From Deltaproteobacteria bacterium (GTDB lineage: Bacteria > Desulfobacterota > Desulfomonilia > UBA1062), in the NCBI GenBank assembly GCA_018433775.1, contig JAHDQN010000019.1, positions 1 to 64,000 on the forward strand: 64,000 nucleotides of DNA. Reading direction: 5' to 3'. The translations under genes were made by a program, and so were the position numbers. Under the pieces are notes generated by a model. It was not told the DNA's origin and did no database searches. It was given only the letters and a program-made list of their open reading frames with translations. This document shows, one piece after another, positions 25,344-33,539 of this stretch. Position 1 is the first letter of the stretch. Each line of letters opens with the position of its first letter.

Positions 25344-26516
25344 TCAGGAGATCTCGTCGTCCTTCAGGTAGCAGGCGGGATCTTCTCCCCACGGGTCTCC
25401 CGTGGACGCCTCGGCACGGGCGCGGAAGTTGCCCGCGCACACGTCGAGCCACCGGCATTTCCGGCATCTGCCCTGTACGTGCTCCTTCTTGCTTTTCAGC
25501 TTCATGAGAAATTCGTTGGAGCGATCCTCCCATATGGCGGAGAAGGGCCGTTCCCGGACATTGCCCAGGACCCGGGTGCGCCAGAACTGGTCGGGGTAGA
25601 CCTCGCCGTCCCAGTTGATGCAGCCGATTCCCAGCCCCGAGGAGTTGCCCCCGTTCATACGCAACAGCTCGAGCACCCCATCGGCCCGGGGGTCGTTCCG
25701 GCTTTTCATGCGCAGGTACACGTACGGGCCGTCCGCGTGGTTGTCCACGGTGAGCACCTCCACCTGCCGCCCGGCGTCGATCATCTTTTTCGTACGGTCC
25801 ATGATGAGATCCAGGGTCTCCCGCGTCTGCTCCGGGGAGAGGTCCTCTTCCATGAGCTCTCTGGCCCTGCCGGTGTACACGAGGTGGTAGAAACAGATGC
25901 GGGATATGCCCTCGGCCTTCATGAGATCGAGGATCCCGGGTATCTCGGAGATGTTCCTCCGGTTCATGGTGAAGCGCAGGCCCACCTTGATGTCCTGGTG
26001 CATGGCATGCTCGATGCCTCTGAGCGCGTCGCGGAAGGCTCCCGGGACCCCGCGGAAGGCATCGTTGATCTCCTGGAGCCCGTCAAGGCTCACCCCGATG
26101 TAGGAAAGGCCACAGTCTGCGAGCTCCATGGCCAGGTCCCGGGTGATCAGGGTCCCGTTGGTGGAGATCACGGCGCGCATGTCCGATCCGACCGTCCGCC
26201 TGACCAGGCCGGGCAGGTCTTTGCGGATGAGCGGCTCGCCGCCGGAGAAGAGAACCACCGGAGATCCGTAGTCGTGCAGCTGTGCGATGAGCTCCATTCC
26301 CTCTCTGGTGGAGAGCTCGTCCCGCGGCGCGCCGGTCGCGGCGTAGCAGTGCACGCACCTCAAGTTGCAGGCGGACGTGACGTTCCATACCACCACGGGC
26401 TTCTTGTCGGCCGAGAACTGGAGCAGGTGGGAGGGGAGGTCTTTTGAGGCCCTGCCGTACCTCAAGGGGTCGGATGCCTCCACGGTCCCGCAGTAGAGCT
26501 TGGAAATTCCGATCAC
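25344..26516 (-). CDS. ahbC: 12,18-didecarboxysiroheme deacetylase (radical SAM)
   Basis: A 390-residue radical SAM enzyme of the alternative haem pathway. It removes two acetate side chains from 12,18-didecarboxysiroheme to give Fe-coproporphyrin III. The start MIGISKLYCGTVEASDPLRYGR is characteristic of AhbC. The SAM cluster motif is CNLRCVHC in TSACNLRCVHCYA. A C-terminal cysteine set (GCINWDG, CRKCRWLDVC and a final Cys) fits an auxiliary cluster (SPASM-like). Its start overlaps the end of the cobA-hemD gene (ATGA-type), so it is the last gene of the hem operon. AhbA, AhbB and AhbD are not in the window. Confidence 0.9.
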   Translation of the reverse strand: MIGISKLYCGTVEASDPLRYGRASKDLPSHLLQFSADKKPVVVWNVTSACNLRCVHCYAATGAPRDELSTREGMELIAQLHDYGSPVVLFSGGEPLIRKDLPGLVRRTVGSDMRAVISTNGTLITRDLAMELADCGLSYIGVSLDGLQEINDAFRGVPGAFRDALRGIEHAMHQDIKVGLRFTMNRRNISEIPGILDLMKAEGISRICFYHLVYTGRARELMEEDLSPEQTRETLDLIMDRTKKMIDAGRQVEVLTVDNHADGPYVYLRMKSRNDPRADGVLELLRMNGGNSSGLGIGCINWDGEVYPDQFWRTRVLGNVRERPFSAIWEDRSNEFLMKLKSKKEHVQGRCRKCRWLDVCAGNFRARAEASTGDPWGEDPACYLKDDEIS

Positions 26517-27994
26517 AGCGATTCTCCTTTCAATGCTTCGATAATGCCCTCGTCTGTGTATTCACCGGCCGTCACCTGCGCGGGCAGGCCGAGTCTCTGC
26601 ATGGCGCCCGCGGTCACCGGGCCGATGGCTGCAAGTCTCTTGGATCTGAGCAGGTCCTGCTCATCGCCCAGGAGCTCGATGGCGTGCCGGATTCCCGAGG
26701 GGCTGGTGAAGACCACGGTATCCGCCTCCGCAAGCGCGGAGAGGAAGCCCTCCTTCGAGGCATCCTTGGGGAGCACGGTCTCGTACACCGGGATCTCCAG
26801 AACATTTGCACCCCGCTCCTTAAGGGCGTCCACCAGATAGCCTCTCGCTCCCCGCGCGCGGGGCAGGCACACCCGTTTCCCGGAGAGATCGGTTTCACGG
26901 AGCATCTCCACGATGCCCTCGGCCCGGTATTCCCCGGCCGTGCCGTCCGCGCGGATGCCGTAGGCGAGAAGCGCGTCCCTGGTTTTGGGCCCGATGCAGT
27001 AGATCCTGCTCTTGCCGAAACTGCGTGCGTCCAGATTCGTCGCGAGCATCTTGTCCATGAAGAGCGGCACCGCGTTCTGCGAGGCGAAGATGAAGAGGTC
27101 GAAGGCGCTCACATCAGGCAGGTCAAAGGGCAGGGGGGAAATGTCCAGGAGCGGATAGACTGCCACCCTGGCGCCGCTGTCCGCAAAGAGCGAGGCGGTC
27201 TGAAGGGCGAGGTGCGAAGGCCGGGTGATGAGCACGGTCCTGCCGGCAAGCGGCCTGGGGATGTCGTCGAAGAGCTCTTTGCTCAGCGAGGCGACCGCGC
27301 CGACCACGATGATGCACGGGGAGCCGATGGCGTGCTCCCGGGCGTCATGTCCCACCCTGGCAAGGGTGGAGACCACCCGGCGCTGCAGGGGGGTGGTGGC
27401 GTCCTGCACGAGGGCGCAGGGCGTATCCGGGCTCATTCCCTCCTGCACGAGCCTCTCCGCGATCTCCTTGATCCGCGAGGCGCCCATGAGGAACACGAGG
27501 GTGCCCTTCTCGGCGGCCAGGTGCTTCCAGTCGAGAAAGCCGGACTCCTTGGAGACGTCTTCGTGGGCGGTGACGAATTTGACCGACGAGGCATACCCCC
27601 GGTGGGTGGGGGGGATGCCGGCGCTGACCGGTCCGGCAATCGCGGAGGTGATTCCCGGGACGATCTCGAACGGGATGCCGTGCTCCTTCAGATAGAGCGC
27701 CTCTTCGCCCCCCCGCCCGAACACACAGGGGTCCCCGCCCTTGAGGCGCGCAATGGTCTTGCCCTGGCGTGCGAGCTCCACCAGCAGCTCGTTGATCCGG
27801 GGCTGCTTCATATACACCTTTCCGCCGCGCTTCCCCACATACAGCTTCTCCGCTCCCGGCTTTGCCAGGGAGAGGATCTCCAGCGGAATGAGATCGTCGT
27901 ACACGATCACGTCGCATTGGGGAATGATGCGGCACGCCTTGAGGGTGATAAGGCCGGGGTCGCCCGGGCCGGCGCCGATGAGAAAGACCTTCAT
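26513..27994 (-). CDS. cobA-hemD: Uroporphyrinogen-III methyltransferase / synthase fusion
   Basis: A bifunctional enzyme of 493 residues. The N-terminal half (1-245) is a SAM-dependent methyltransferase (VFLIGAGPGDPGLITLKA; YVGKRGG; GGDPCVFGRGGEE; PTHRGYASS) that makes precorrin-2. The C-terminal half (about 255-490) is uroporphyrinogen-III synthase (GRTVLITRPSHLALQTA; FTSPSGIRHAIELL; AIGPVTAGAMQRLGL). The ATG at 27994 (CCGGAGGAATTTTC upstream) is preferred and overlaps the hemC stop. Fusing these activities routes hydroxymethylbilane to siroheme, which then feeds AhbC. Confidence 0.93.
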   Translation of the reverse strand: MKVFLIGAGPGDPGLITLKACRIIPQCDVIVYDDLIPLEILSLAKPGAEKLYVGKRGGKVYMKQPRINELLVELARQGKTIARLKGGDPCVFGRGGEEALYLKEHGIPFEIVPGITSAIAGPVSAGIPPTHRGYASSVKFVTAHEDVSKESGFLDWKHLAAEKGTLVFLMGASRIKEIAERLVQEGMSPDTPCALVQDATTPLQRRVVSTLARVGHDAREHAIGSPCIIVVGAVASLSKELFDDIPRPLAGRTVLITRPSHLALQTASLFADSGARVAVYPLLDISPLPFDLPDVSAFDLFIFASQNAVPLFMDKMLATNLDARSFGKSRIYCIGPKTRDALLAYGIRADGTAGEYRAEGIVEMLRETDLSGKRVCLPRARGARGYLVDALKERGANVLEIPVYETVLPKDASKEGFLSALAEADTVVFTSPSGIRHAIELLGDEQDLLRSKRLAAIGPVTAGAMQRLGLPAQVTAGEYTDEGIIEALKGESL

Positions 27995-28884
27995 GAAAAT
28001 TCCTCCGGGTGGACCCTTTTCTTCAGGGCAAGGGCCAGACGCCGCCCAACCGCAGGATCCGCTCCCTGCATGTGCATCTGCTCCATGCACCTCTCGTCGG
28101 GGCTTCCAAGCATGCCCAGGATTGAGACAGCCTCGCCGCTCTCCAGGGTCGCGTATGCCCCTGCGGGGAGATTGCAGTCGGAGCCCAGGGCCGCGAGAAA
28201 CTCCCGCTCCGCCTCCGCACAGATCCGGGTGGGACGGTGGTCGATCTTTTCGAGCAGGGTGTTGAGCTCACGGTCGGAGCTTCTCGCCTCGACCGCGATG
28301 ATGCCCTGTCCGGGCGAGGGCACCATGCTCCGGACATCGATCGCCACGCCCTCTTCCAGGCCGAGCCTCCTGACGCCCGCCGCGGCCAGGACCACCGCGT
28401 CCACGGTTTTCCCCACCTTGCCGAGCCTGGTGGGCACGTTTCCCCGGATGTCCACCACGTGCAGGTCGGGGCGGAGCTTGCGCACCTGGCACCGCCGGCG
28501 CATGCTCGACGTGCCGATGCGCGCCCCTGCAGGGAGATCTTCCAGGGTGTGGCCGCCTGCGGAAAAGAGCATGTCACGGGGGTCTTCCCGCTCGAGGTAC
28601 GCACCGATGGCAAGCCCCTGGGGCAGCACGGCCTGCATGTCCTTGAGGCTGTGGACCGCGAGGTCGATCTCGTCGTCCAGAAGCCTGCGCTCGATCTCCT
28701 TGACGAACACGCCCTTGCCGCCGATGGTGTCCAGGGGAGCGTCCGAGAGGATGTCGCCGGTGGTCTTCACCGTGCATATCTCGGTAGCGATGCCCGGTTC
28801 CAGCCGGGCAAGCGCCTGGCGCACCATGTTCGTCTGCAGCAGCGCCAGGCTGCTACCCCTTGTGCCGATCCTGATAATCCTCAT
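27991..28884 (-). CDS. hemC: Hydroxymethylbilane synthase
   Basis: A 297-residue porphobilinogen deaminase. It joins four porphobilinogens on a dipyrromethane cofactor. Family motifs are IGTRGSSLALLQTN, VHSLKDMQAVLPQGL, GTSSMRRRCQVRKLRPDL and VPSPGQGIIAVE. The cofactor cysteine is seen in ALGSDCNLPAG. It overlaps hemA by 32 bp at its 5' end and cobA-hemD by four bases at its 3' end, so all are translated from one message. Confidence 0.96.
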   Translation of the reverse strand: MRIIRIGTRGSSLALLQTNMVRQALARLEPGIATEICTVKTTGDILSDAPLDTIGGKGVFVKEIERRLLDDEIDLAVHSLKDMQAVLPQGLAIGAYLEREDPRDMLFSAGGHTLEDLPAGARIGTSSMRRRCQVRKLRPDLHVVDIRGNVPTRLGKVGKTVDAVVLAAAGVRRLGLEEGVAIDVRSMVPSPGQGIIAVEARSSDRELNTLLEKIDHRPTRICAEAEREFLAALGSDCNLPAGAYATLESGEAVSILGMLGSPDERCMEQMHMQGADPAVGRRLALALKKRVHPEEFS

Positions 28885-30088
28885 CGAGCTGGAAGATCCT
28901 CCGTGTCTGTTCGATATTGGTGAGCGTGGGGTGCTCCTTCAGATAGCTCGCCACCCGGTGGAGATACCGCTTGAGCGAGGAGCGGAGCTTCTGCTCCACG
29001 ATGGCCGCATGCCGGGGCTCGAGCGAGTTCGCCCCCATCTCCGAGGCGATGTATTCGTCCATGAGGCTAAACAGGTCCCGGATGGTGGCCTGGGCGTCCA
29101 GGGAGCCGGCCCATCTGGCGAAACGTTCCACTTCGGCCGAGACGATGGCCAGCGCCTTGTCCGTCTCCTCCTGCCGGAAGGAGACATGCTTGTCCACGAT
29201 GGATTCGAGTGCATCGATATCGTAGAGGTAGCAGTTGTAGCATTTCCCCGCCTCGGGCTCAACGTCGCGGGGAACCGCGATGTCGATGATGATCATGGGC
29301 TCGTTCCTGCGCTGCTTCATCACGCCGTCCATCATTGCCCGGGTGATGATGGGGGCCGGGGAGCCGGTTGAGGTGATGACGATGGCACACCGGAGGAGCT
29401 CCTCCCTCAGGGTGCTGAAAGAGCGGGGCTTTCCGCCCAGCTCCTCGGCCAGGTCGCACGCGGCTGAAAAGGTCCGGTTGATGATGCACAGGTCGCCTGC
29501 GCCCCGGTCCTTGAGGCGGCGGGCTGCGATGCCCGCCATGTCGCCCGCCCCGATGACGAGGACCGGGCTGGCGCTGATGTCGCCGAAGATGTGACAGGCC
29601 AGCTCGACCGCCTGGGATGCAACAGATACCGGGTATCTGCCGATGGAGGTCTCGGTGCGCACCCGTTTGGCCGTCCGGAAGGTCCAGTGCAGGGCTTTGT
29701 TCAGAAAGGTTGAGGTGGTGCCGGCGGCCAGGGCCTGCCGGTAGGCATCCTTGACCTGGCCCAGGATCTGGTTCTCCCCGATGATGAGAGAATCGAGGCC
29801 CGATGCCACCATGAACAGGTGCCGGATCGCCTCTTCGCCCCGGAAGATTTCGCAATAGCCCCTGATGTCTTCGCCGGATACCCCCGAGAGCGATGCCAGG
29901 TGCTGCATCAGGGCCTGCTCATCCAACCCGGTCCAGTACGCCTCGGAGCGGTTGCAGGTGGTGAGGGCATACACCTCTTCGCCATCTGCACACAGGCCCC
30001 GGAAGTCCTGCGGCGACAGGACGATCTTTTCCCTGACCTCCACGGGCGCGCTCCGGTGGTTGATGCTGATGCAGCCGAGCCGGTTCAT
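28853..30088 (-). CDS. hemA: Glutamyl-tRNA reductase
   Basis: A 411-residue enzyme that reduces glutamyl-tRNA to glutamate-1-semialdehyde with NADPH, the first committed step of the C5 route. The catalytic Cys45 lies in ALTTCNRSE. The NADPH domain is visible in GDISASPVLVIGAGDMAG. A C-terminal helical dimerisation domain follows. The start is the ATG at 30088, next to the end of the hemX gene; an open frame extends further but is antisense-like sequence. It overlaps hemC by 32 bp. HemL and HemB are not in the window. Confidence 0.95.
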   Translation of the reverse strand: MNRLGCISINHRSAPVEVREKIVLSPQDFRGLCADGEEVYALTTCNRSEAYWTGLDEQALMQHLASLSGVSGEDIRGYCEIFRGEEAIRHLFMVASGLDSLIIGENQILGQVKDAYRQALAAGTTSTFLNKALHWTFRTAKRVRTETSIGRYPVSVASQAVELACHIFGDISASPVLVIGAGDMAGIAARRLKDRGAGDLCIINRTFSAACDLAEELGGKPRSFSTLREELLRCAIVITSTGSPAPIITRAMMDGVMKQRRNEPMIIIDIAVPRDVEPEAGKCYNCYLYDIDALESIVDKHVSFRQEETDKALAIVSAEVERFARWAGSLDAQATIRDLFSLMDEYIASEMGANSLEPRHAAIVEQKLRSSLKRYLHRVASYLKEHPTLTNIEQTRRIFQLDEDYQDRHKG

Positions 30089-30900
30089 CGGGTAAGCCCC
30101 GCGCCGTGGGCGCCCGGATATGCCAGGTTCACCCCGACGAACAGGATTATCATGAGCAGGAATCCGGCGATGGTGATGAGGGCGGTCCGCCTGCCCGACC
30201 ATCGGATTGCGAACCGCTGGTGAAGGCTGAAAGCGAAGACCAGCCACATGGCCGCCCCTGCCGAGATCTTCATGGCGATCTGGGAGAGGTCCACGCCCAG
30301 GCTCGATGCCCACAGGGCCCCGAAGAGCATGCCCGCGGTAATGGCGACGAACCCGGCCCCGAGGCAGGCCGACAGGATCCTGTCCAGGAGCTTCAAGGGG
30401 GGGAGGCTCGCTGCGCTCCAGTGCAGATGCCCTTTCCGGATGATGTCCTCATGGAAAAGATAGACGACCGACACCACGAACGCCACGGCAAAGAGCGCCT
30501 CACCGGCGACCACGCTCACGGTGTGCAGGGGATACCAGGCATGGAACATTGCGGGAAGTGCGCCCTCGCCTGCCTGGAGCCTCGGCGCGATCATCCCGAG
30601 GACAACGCCCGCCACGGGCAGGAAAAAGGCGCCGAGCACCGCGGTCTGTTTCCGGAAGGCGAAGAAGATGAAGACCAGGGAGGCCAGCAGAACCATCATG
30701 TTGGCGGCCTGGACGGGAGAGGCCAGGGGGATACGATAAGCCGGTCCGGTCAGGGAGAGGGTGAGCAGGATGTGGATCGCGATGCTGGCCAGGAACAGCC
30801 CGCGGGCGATCAGTACAACCGGGCGTCTTCTCCAGAAGAGGTAGGTGATGAAACAGGCGCCGGTAAGGACATAGAGGAGGACCATAATCCACAGGATCAC
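30085..30900 (-). CDS. HemX/CcsA-like cytochrome c assembly membrane protein
   Basis: A 271-residue integral membrane protein with about eight helices. It belongs to the cytochrome c assembly (CcsA/HemX) family. Landmarks are MFHAWYPLHTVSVVAGEALF, a loop FHEDIIRKGH and SLHQRFAIRWSGRRTA near the end. HemX proteins are encoded beside hemA in many bacteria and influence GluTR levels. The start is GTG at 30900, overlapping the TGA of the preceding gene (GTGA). The frame upstream of it is the antisense shadow of that gene. Confidence 0.85.
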   Translation of the reverse strand: MILWIMVLLYVLTGACFITYLFWRRRPVVLIARGLFLASIAIHILLTLSLTGPAYRIPLASPVQAANMMVLLASLVFIFFAFRKQTAVLGAFFLPVAGVVLGMIAPRLQAGEGALPAMFHAWYPLHTVSVVAGEALFAVAFVVSVVYLFHEDIIRKGHLHWSAASLPPLKLLDRILSACLGAGFVAITAGMLFGALWASSLGVDLSQIAMKISAGAAMWLVFAFSLHQRFAIRWSGRRTALITIAGFLLMIILFVGVNLAYPGAHGAGLTR

Positions 30901-31568
30901 GGCAGCACCTCCGTCAGGTCGATGTGCTGCCCGAGGGCCTCGAAGAGGATCCGTTCCGCGAGCTCCCGGTCGTGGGCCCGGATGGCATCCAGGAGCTCGG
31001 AATCGACCAGCACCTCGAATATCCGCTTTCGATCTCCCTGCCCGCCTTCGCCTGAGAGCACGATGGGCCTGATCCTGCCCATGATGAGTGCGAGGATGGA
31101 ATACTCGTCTCCCAGGAGCTTGCCGATCCGGAGGCGCATCTTTTTCGAAAGCGCCGGAGAAACCCCGCCGGTGGAGATGGCGATCTTGATGGGGCCTTTT
31201 TCCACGACCGAGGGGACGATGAAGCTGCACAGCCCGGGCTTGTCCACGATATTGCAGAAGACGCGGCGTGAATCCGCGTCCCGGCTCACCGCAACGTTCG
31301 TCTCTTCATCGTCCGTGGCCGCGATGACCAGCCAGGCACCGTCCAGATCCCCCGGTTCGTAATCCCTGCGCACGACCTCGAGCCCGTCGTCCTGTGCGAT
31401 CCTCTCGACCACCTCGGGCGCGACGACCTTCACGCGGGCGCCCGCCCTGTGGAGCGCCTCGATCTTCCGCCAGGCAACCATTCCCCCGCCCACCACCACC
31501 ACGGGCCTGCCCTCGAGGTCGATGAAGAGCGGGTAAAAGCGATTGTCCATGGTCTGAAGATCATCCAT
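30897..31568 (-). CDS. Precorrin-2 dehydrogenase / sirohydrochlorin ferrochelatase
   Basis: A 223-residue Met8p/CysG-N-type enzyme. NAD-dependent oxidation of precorrin-2 gives sirohydrochlorin, and iron insertion gives siroheme. The NAD site is RPVVVVGGGMVAWRKIEALHRAG; SFIVPSVVEKGPIKIAISTGGVSPALSKKMR is the family's second landmark. It heads the minus-strand cluster followed by hemX, hemA, hemC, cobA-hemD and ahbC. The start at 31568 is plausible, as is the ATG at 31550. The ribosome site is weak. Confidence 0.9.
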   Translation of the reverse strand: MDDLQTMDNRFYPLFIDLEGRPVVVVGGGMVAWRKIEALHRAGARVKVVAPEVVERIAQDDGLEVVRRDYEPGDLDGAWLVIAATDDEETNVAVSRDADSRRVFCNIVDKPGLCSFIVPSVVEKGPIKIAISTGGVSPALSKKMRLRIGKLLGDEYSILALIMGRIRPIVLSGEGGQGDRKRIFEVLVDSELLDAIRAHDRELAERILFEALGQHIDLTEVLP

Positions 31569-31590
31569 CGTTTTTTGTCCGTTTCTTTTT

Positions 31591-32349
31591 TTAGCGTACC
31601 TGTCTCAGCCAGTCCTTGATGATGGGCAGGACCCGGGGGTCCTTCCTCAGCTGGTGCGCCGCCTGCGGGAGCATGATGAGCTTCTTGGGGTGGCAGGCGG
31701 CGTCAAAGAGCCTGGGTGCATGCTCCGGAGGCACGGTTTCGTCGTCTTCGCCGTGCACGATGCCAACCGGCCGCGGCGAGACAAAGGGCAGGTGCATGCC
31801 CGGCTTCAGGTCGAGAAAATCATCGTACCACCGAGACAAGTCCGGAGGGAACCGCTCGTTCCGGATCACGCCGATCTTGAGAAAGTGCTCTTTGAGCGCC
31901 AGGGGGTCTTCGGGCAGGATGTCGCGGAAGTTCTCCGGCGTCGCCATGAGCAGGAGGCTCTGCAGGTATTTCTCCATGGCGGCATACCGCGCCGCGACCG
32001 CGCCTCCCGCTGAAAAGGCGACGCAGTGGATTGCCGAGGGATCGATGCCCGGGGTGTTGTATACCCGGTATACCACGGCGCAGAGGTCGTCGTACCACCC
32101 GTGCATGTCGATGCTGCCCCCGGAGAGACCGCAGCCCCGGAAGTTGAAGAGGACGCTGCAGTATCCCTCGCGTCCGAGCTCCTTCACCAGGTCGAGGTAC
32201 CCCCGGTCTGTCGGATCGGGGTTTCCCCCGGGAATCCCATGGCAGAAAACGACGACGGGACGCAGTCCCCGGAAGGAATCCTCAGGGCAGTACAGCCATG
32301 CTCTGATTCTTATGTCCTGCAGGGTTAGCGGTAACTCTCTGGATTTCAT
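31591..32349 (-). CDS. Alpha/beta-hydrolase (serine hydrolase)
   Basis: A 252-residue cytosolic hydrolase. RPVVVFCHGIPGGNPDPTDRGY holds the oxyanion region; VAFSAGGAVAARYA holds the nucleophile serine; GIVHGEDDETVPP the Asp, and PQAAHQL the His. The enzyme resembles prolyl-oligopeptidase-type and dienelactone-type esterases, without clues to substrate. The start is ATG 32349 or 32379. Either way its 5' end overlaps the 3' end of the TPR-HTH gene by 68-98 bp. It precedes the siroheme gene by 22 bp, so readthrough into the hem operon is possible. Confidence 0.85.
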   Translation of the reverse strand: MKSRELPLTLQDIRIRAWLYCPEDSFRGLRPVVVFCHGIPGGNPDPTDRGYLDLVKELGREGYCSVLFNFRGCGLSGGSIDMHGWYDDLCAVVYRVYNTPGIDPSAIHCVAFSAGGAVAARYAAMEKYLQSLLLMATPENFRDILPEDPLALKEHFLKIGVIRNERFPPDLSRWYDDFLDLKPGMHLPFVSPRPVGIVHGEDDETVPPEHAPRLFDAACHPKKLIMLPQAAHQLRKDPRVLPIIKDWLRQVR

Positions 32350-33421
32350 CTTCAAGCAGATTGTATCTCCTGTATACAAAGGCCCACGACTGCAGCTCCT
32401 GCTCGTCGAGGACCATTTCGTCGCTGTCCGGGAAGGTCCTGGCGGGGATCCGGTTGCTCGACGCGAGCAGGCGGATGGTGGGCTCCGGGATCTTCAGCAG
32501 CATGGACGCCCTCTCCAGCGACGTCTTCCTGGGCTTTGCATGTCCGACCTTTTTGAAGACAAAGGTCTGGAGGATGTTTTTCCGGGTGGCTTCCCGGTCG
32601 CAGGAAAAGGCCCTGTCCAGGATATCGACATAGCCCTCATCCATCTGATAGCGGATGTTCGCCAGCTCCACCAGGGCCCTGACGTCGTCGGGGTACTCTT
32701 CGAGCATGGCGCTCAGGATGTGAGAGGCCTCTTCCATGTTGTTGAGAAAGAAGTGGATCTCGGAGAGATAGAGGTAGGTGTCCTTTTCCTTGTCGCCCAG
32801 GTCCATGGCCTTGGTGAACATCTCCAGGGCAAGGTCCAGGTGCCCCAGTTCCCGGTGGCAGATGCCGATGAGCTTGTGGATCAGCGGCGAGGTCGAGCAC
32901 AGGGTGTTCGCCTTTTCCAGGTCGTCCGCGGCGATGGTGTAGTACCCCTGCTCCATCTTGCTGCGCGCCCGCGACATGAAGGTCTTGAAGCGATCGTCGA
33001 ATCCCATGGACGAAAGGCTCAAATCCCCGTTCTTGAAATGGAACCCGGCCGTGCACAAATCGATGTACTCGCGGTTTTCTTCGAAGGGATCGCCGGACTG
33101 GAGCACGTCGATCACCCGCTGGCAGAGGTTCTTGATGGGGAGCATGCTGTTGATCTTGTTCGCCACGTTGAAGCCCACGGCGCACACGTCGTTGCTGTCC
33201 ATCTCGGAAAGGTGGCGGGCCTCGGTCATGAGCTCCTTGAAGAAGAGGTTCGTCATTTCCTTTGAATTGAAGATGGGAAGCCCCATGGCGGATTTGTACT
33301 GTCCAGCGGGGCAGCTGTATTCATAACTGAGCCAGAGCTCGCCGTATTCGGTGTCGATCCGTTCCACCTCTACGGAGATGATCTCGATAAGTCCTTTGGG
33401 CTGTTCCAGTTTTCCACGCAT
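32282..33421 (-). CDS. TPR protein with C-terminal HTH-like domain
   Basis: A 379-residue protein. The N-terminal third is unrecognised. The middle (about 150-265) carries tetratricopeptide repeats (GYYTIAADDLEKANTL; LIGICHRELGHLDLALEMF; YLYLSEIHFFLNNMEEASHIL). The C-terminal part (SLERASMLLKIPEPTIRLLA then FPDSDEMVLDEQELQSW) looks like a MerR/excisionase-type helix-turn-helix, suggesting DNA binding or a helical adaptor. The function is unknown. Its 3' end overlaps the hydrolase start. It is divergent from the DUF1573-like gene. Confidence 0.78.
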   Translation of the reverse strand: MRGKLEQPKGLIEIISVEVERIDTEYGELWLSYEYSCPAGQYKSAMGLPIFNSKEMTNLFFKELMTEARHLSEMDSNDVCAVGFNVANKINSMLPIKNLCQRVIDVLQSGDPFEENREYIDLCTAGFHFKNGDLSLSSMGFDDRFKTFMSRARSKMEQGYYTIAADDLEKANTLCSTSPLIHKLIGICHRELGHLDLALEMFTKAMDLGDKEKDTYLYLSEIHFFLNNMEEASHILSAMLEEYPDDVRALVELANIRYQMDEGYVDILDRAFSCDREATRKNILQTFVFKKVGHAKPRKTSLERASMLLKIPEPTIRLLASSNRIPARTFPDSDEMVLDEQELQSWAFVYRRYNLLEDEIQRVTANPAGHKNQSMAVLP

Positions 33422-33539
33422 GGGGAAAATCTATGCTGAGGGCGCCAAAATGTCAACAGGAGGAAAGCAAAGGCCGGCCAATTACCGGTGGAAACAGGAG
33501 GGGATTTGTGATAGCTCACTGGTCACGGAGGTTTAAAGC

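Noticed and set aside
26444-29371. A 975-codon open frame on the plus strand across the hem genes
   Set aside because: It runs antisense to ahbC, cobA-hemD, hemC and hemA, which all show clear family motifs. Long antisense frames are expected in GC-rich coding DNA.
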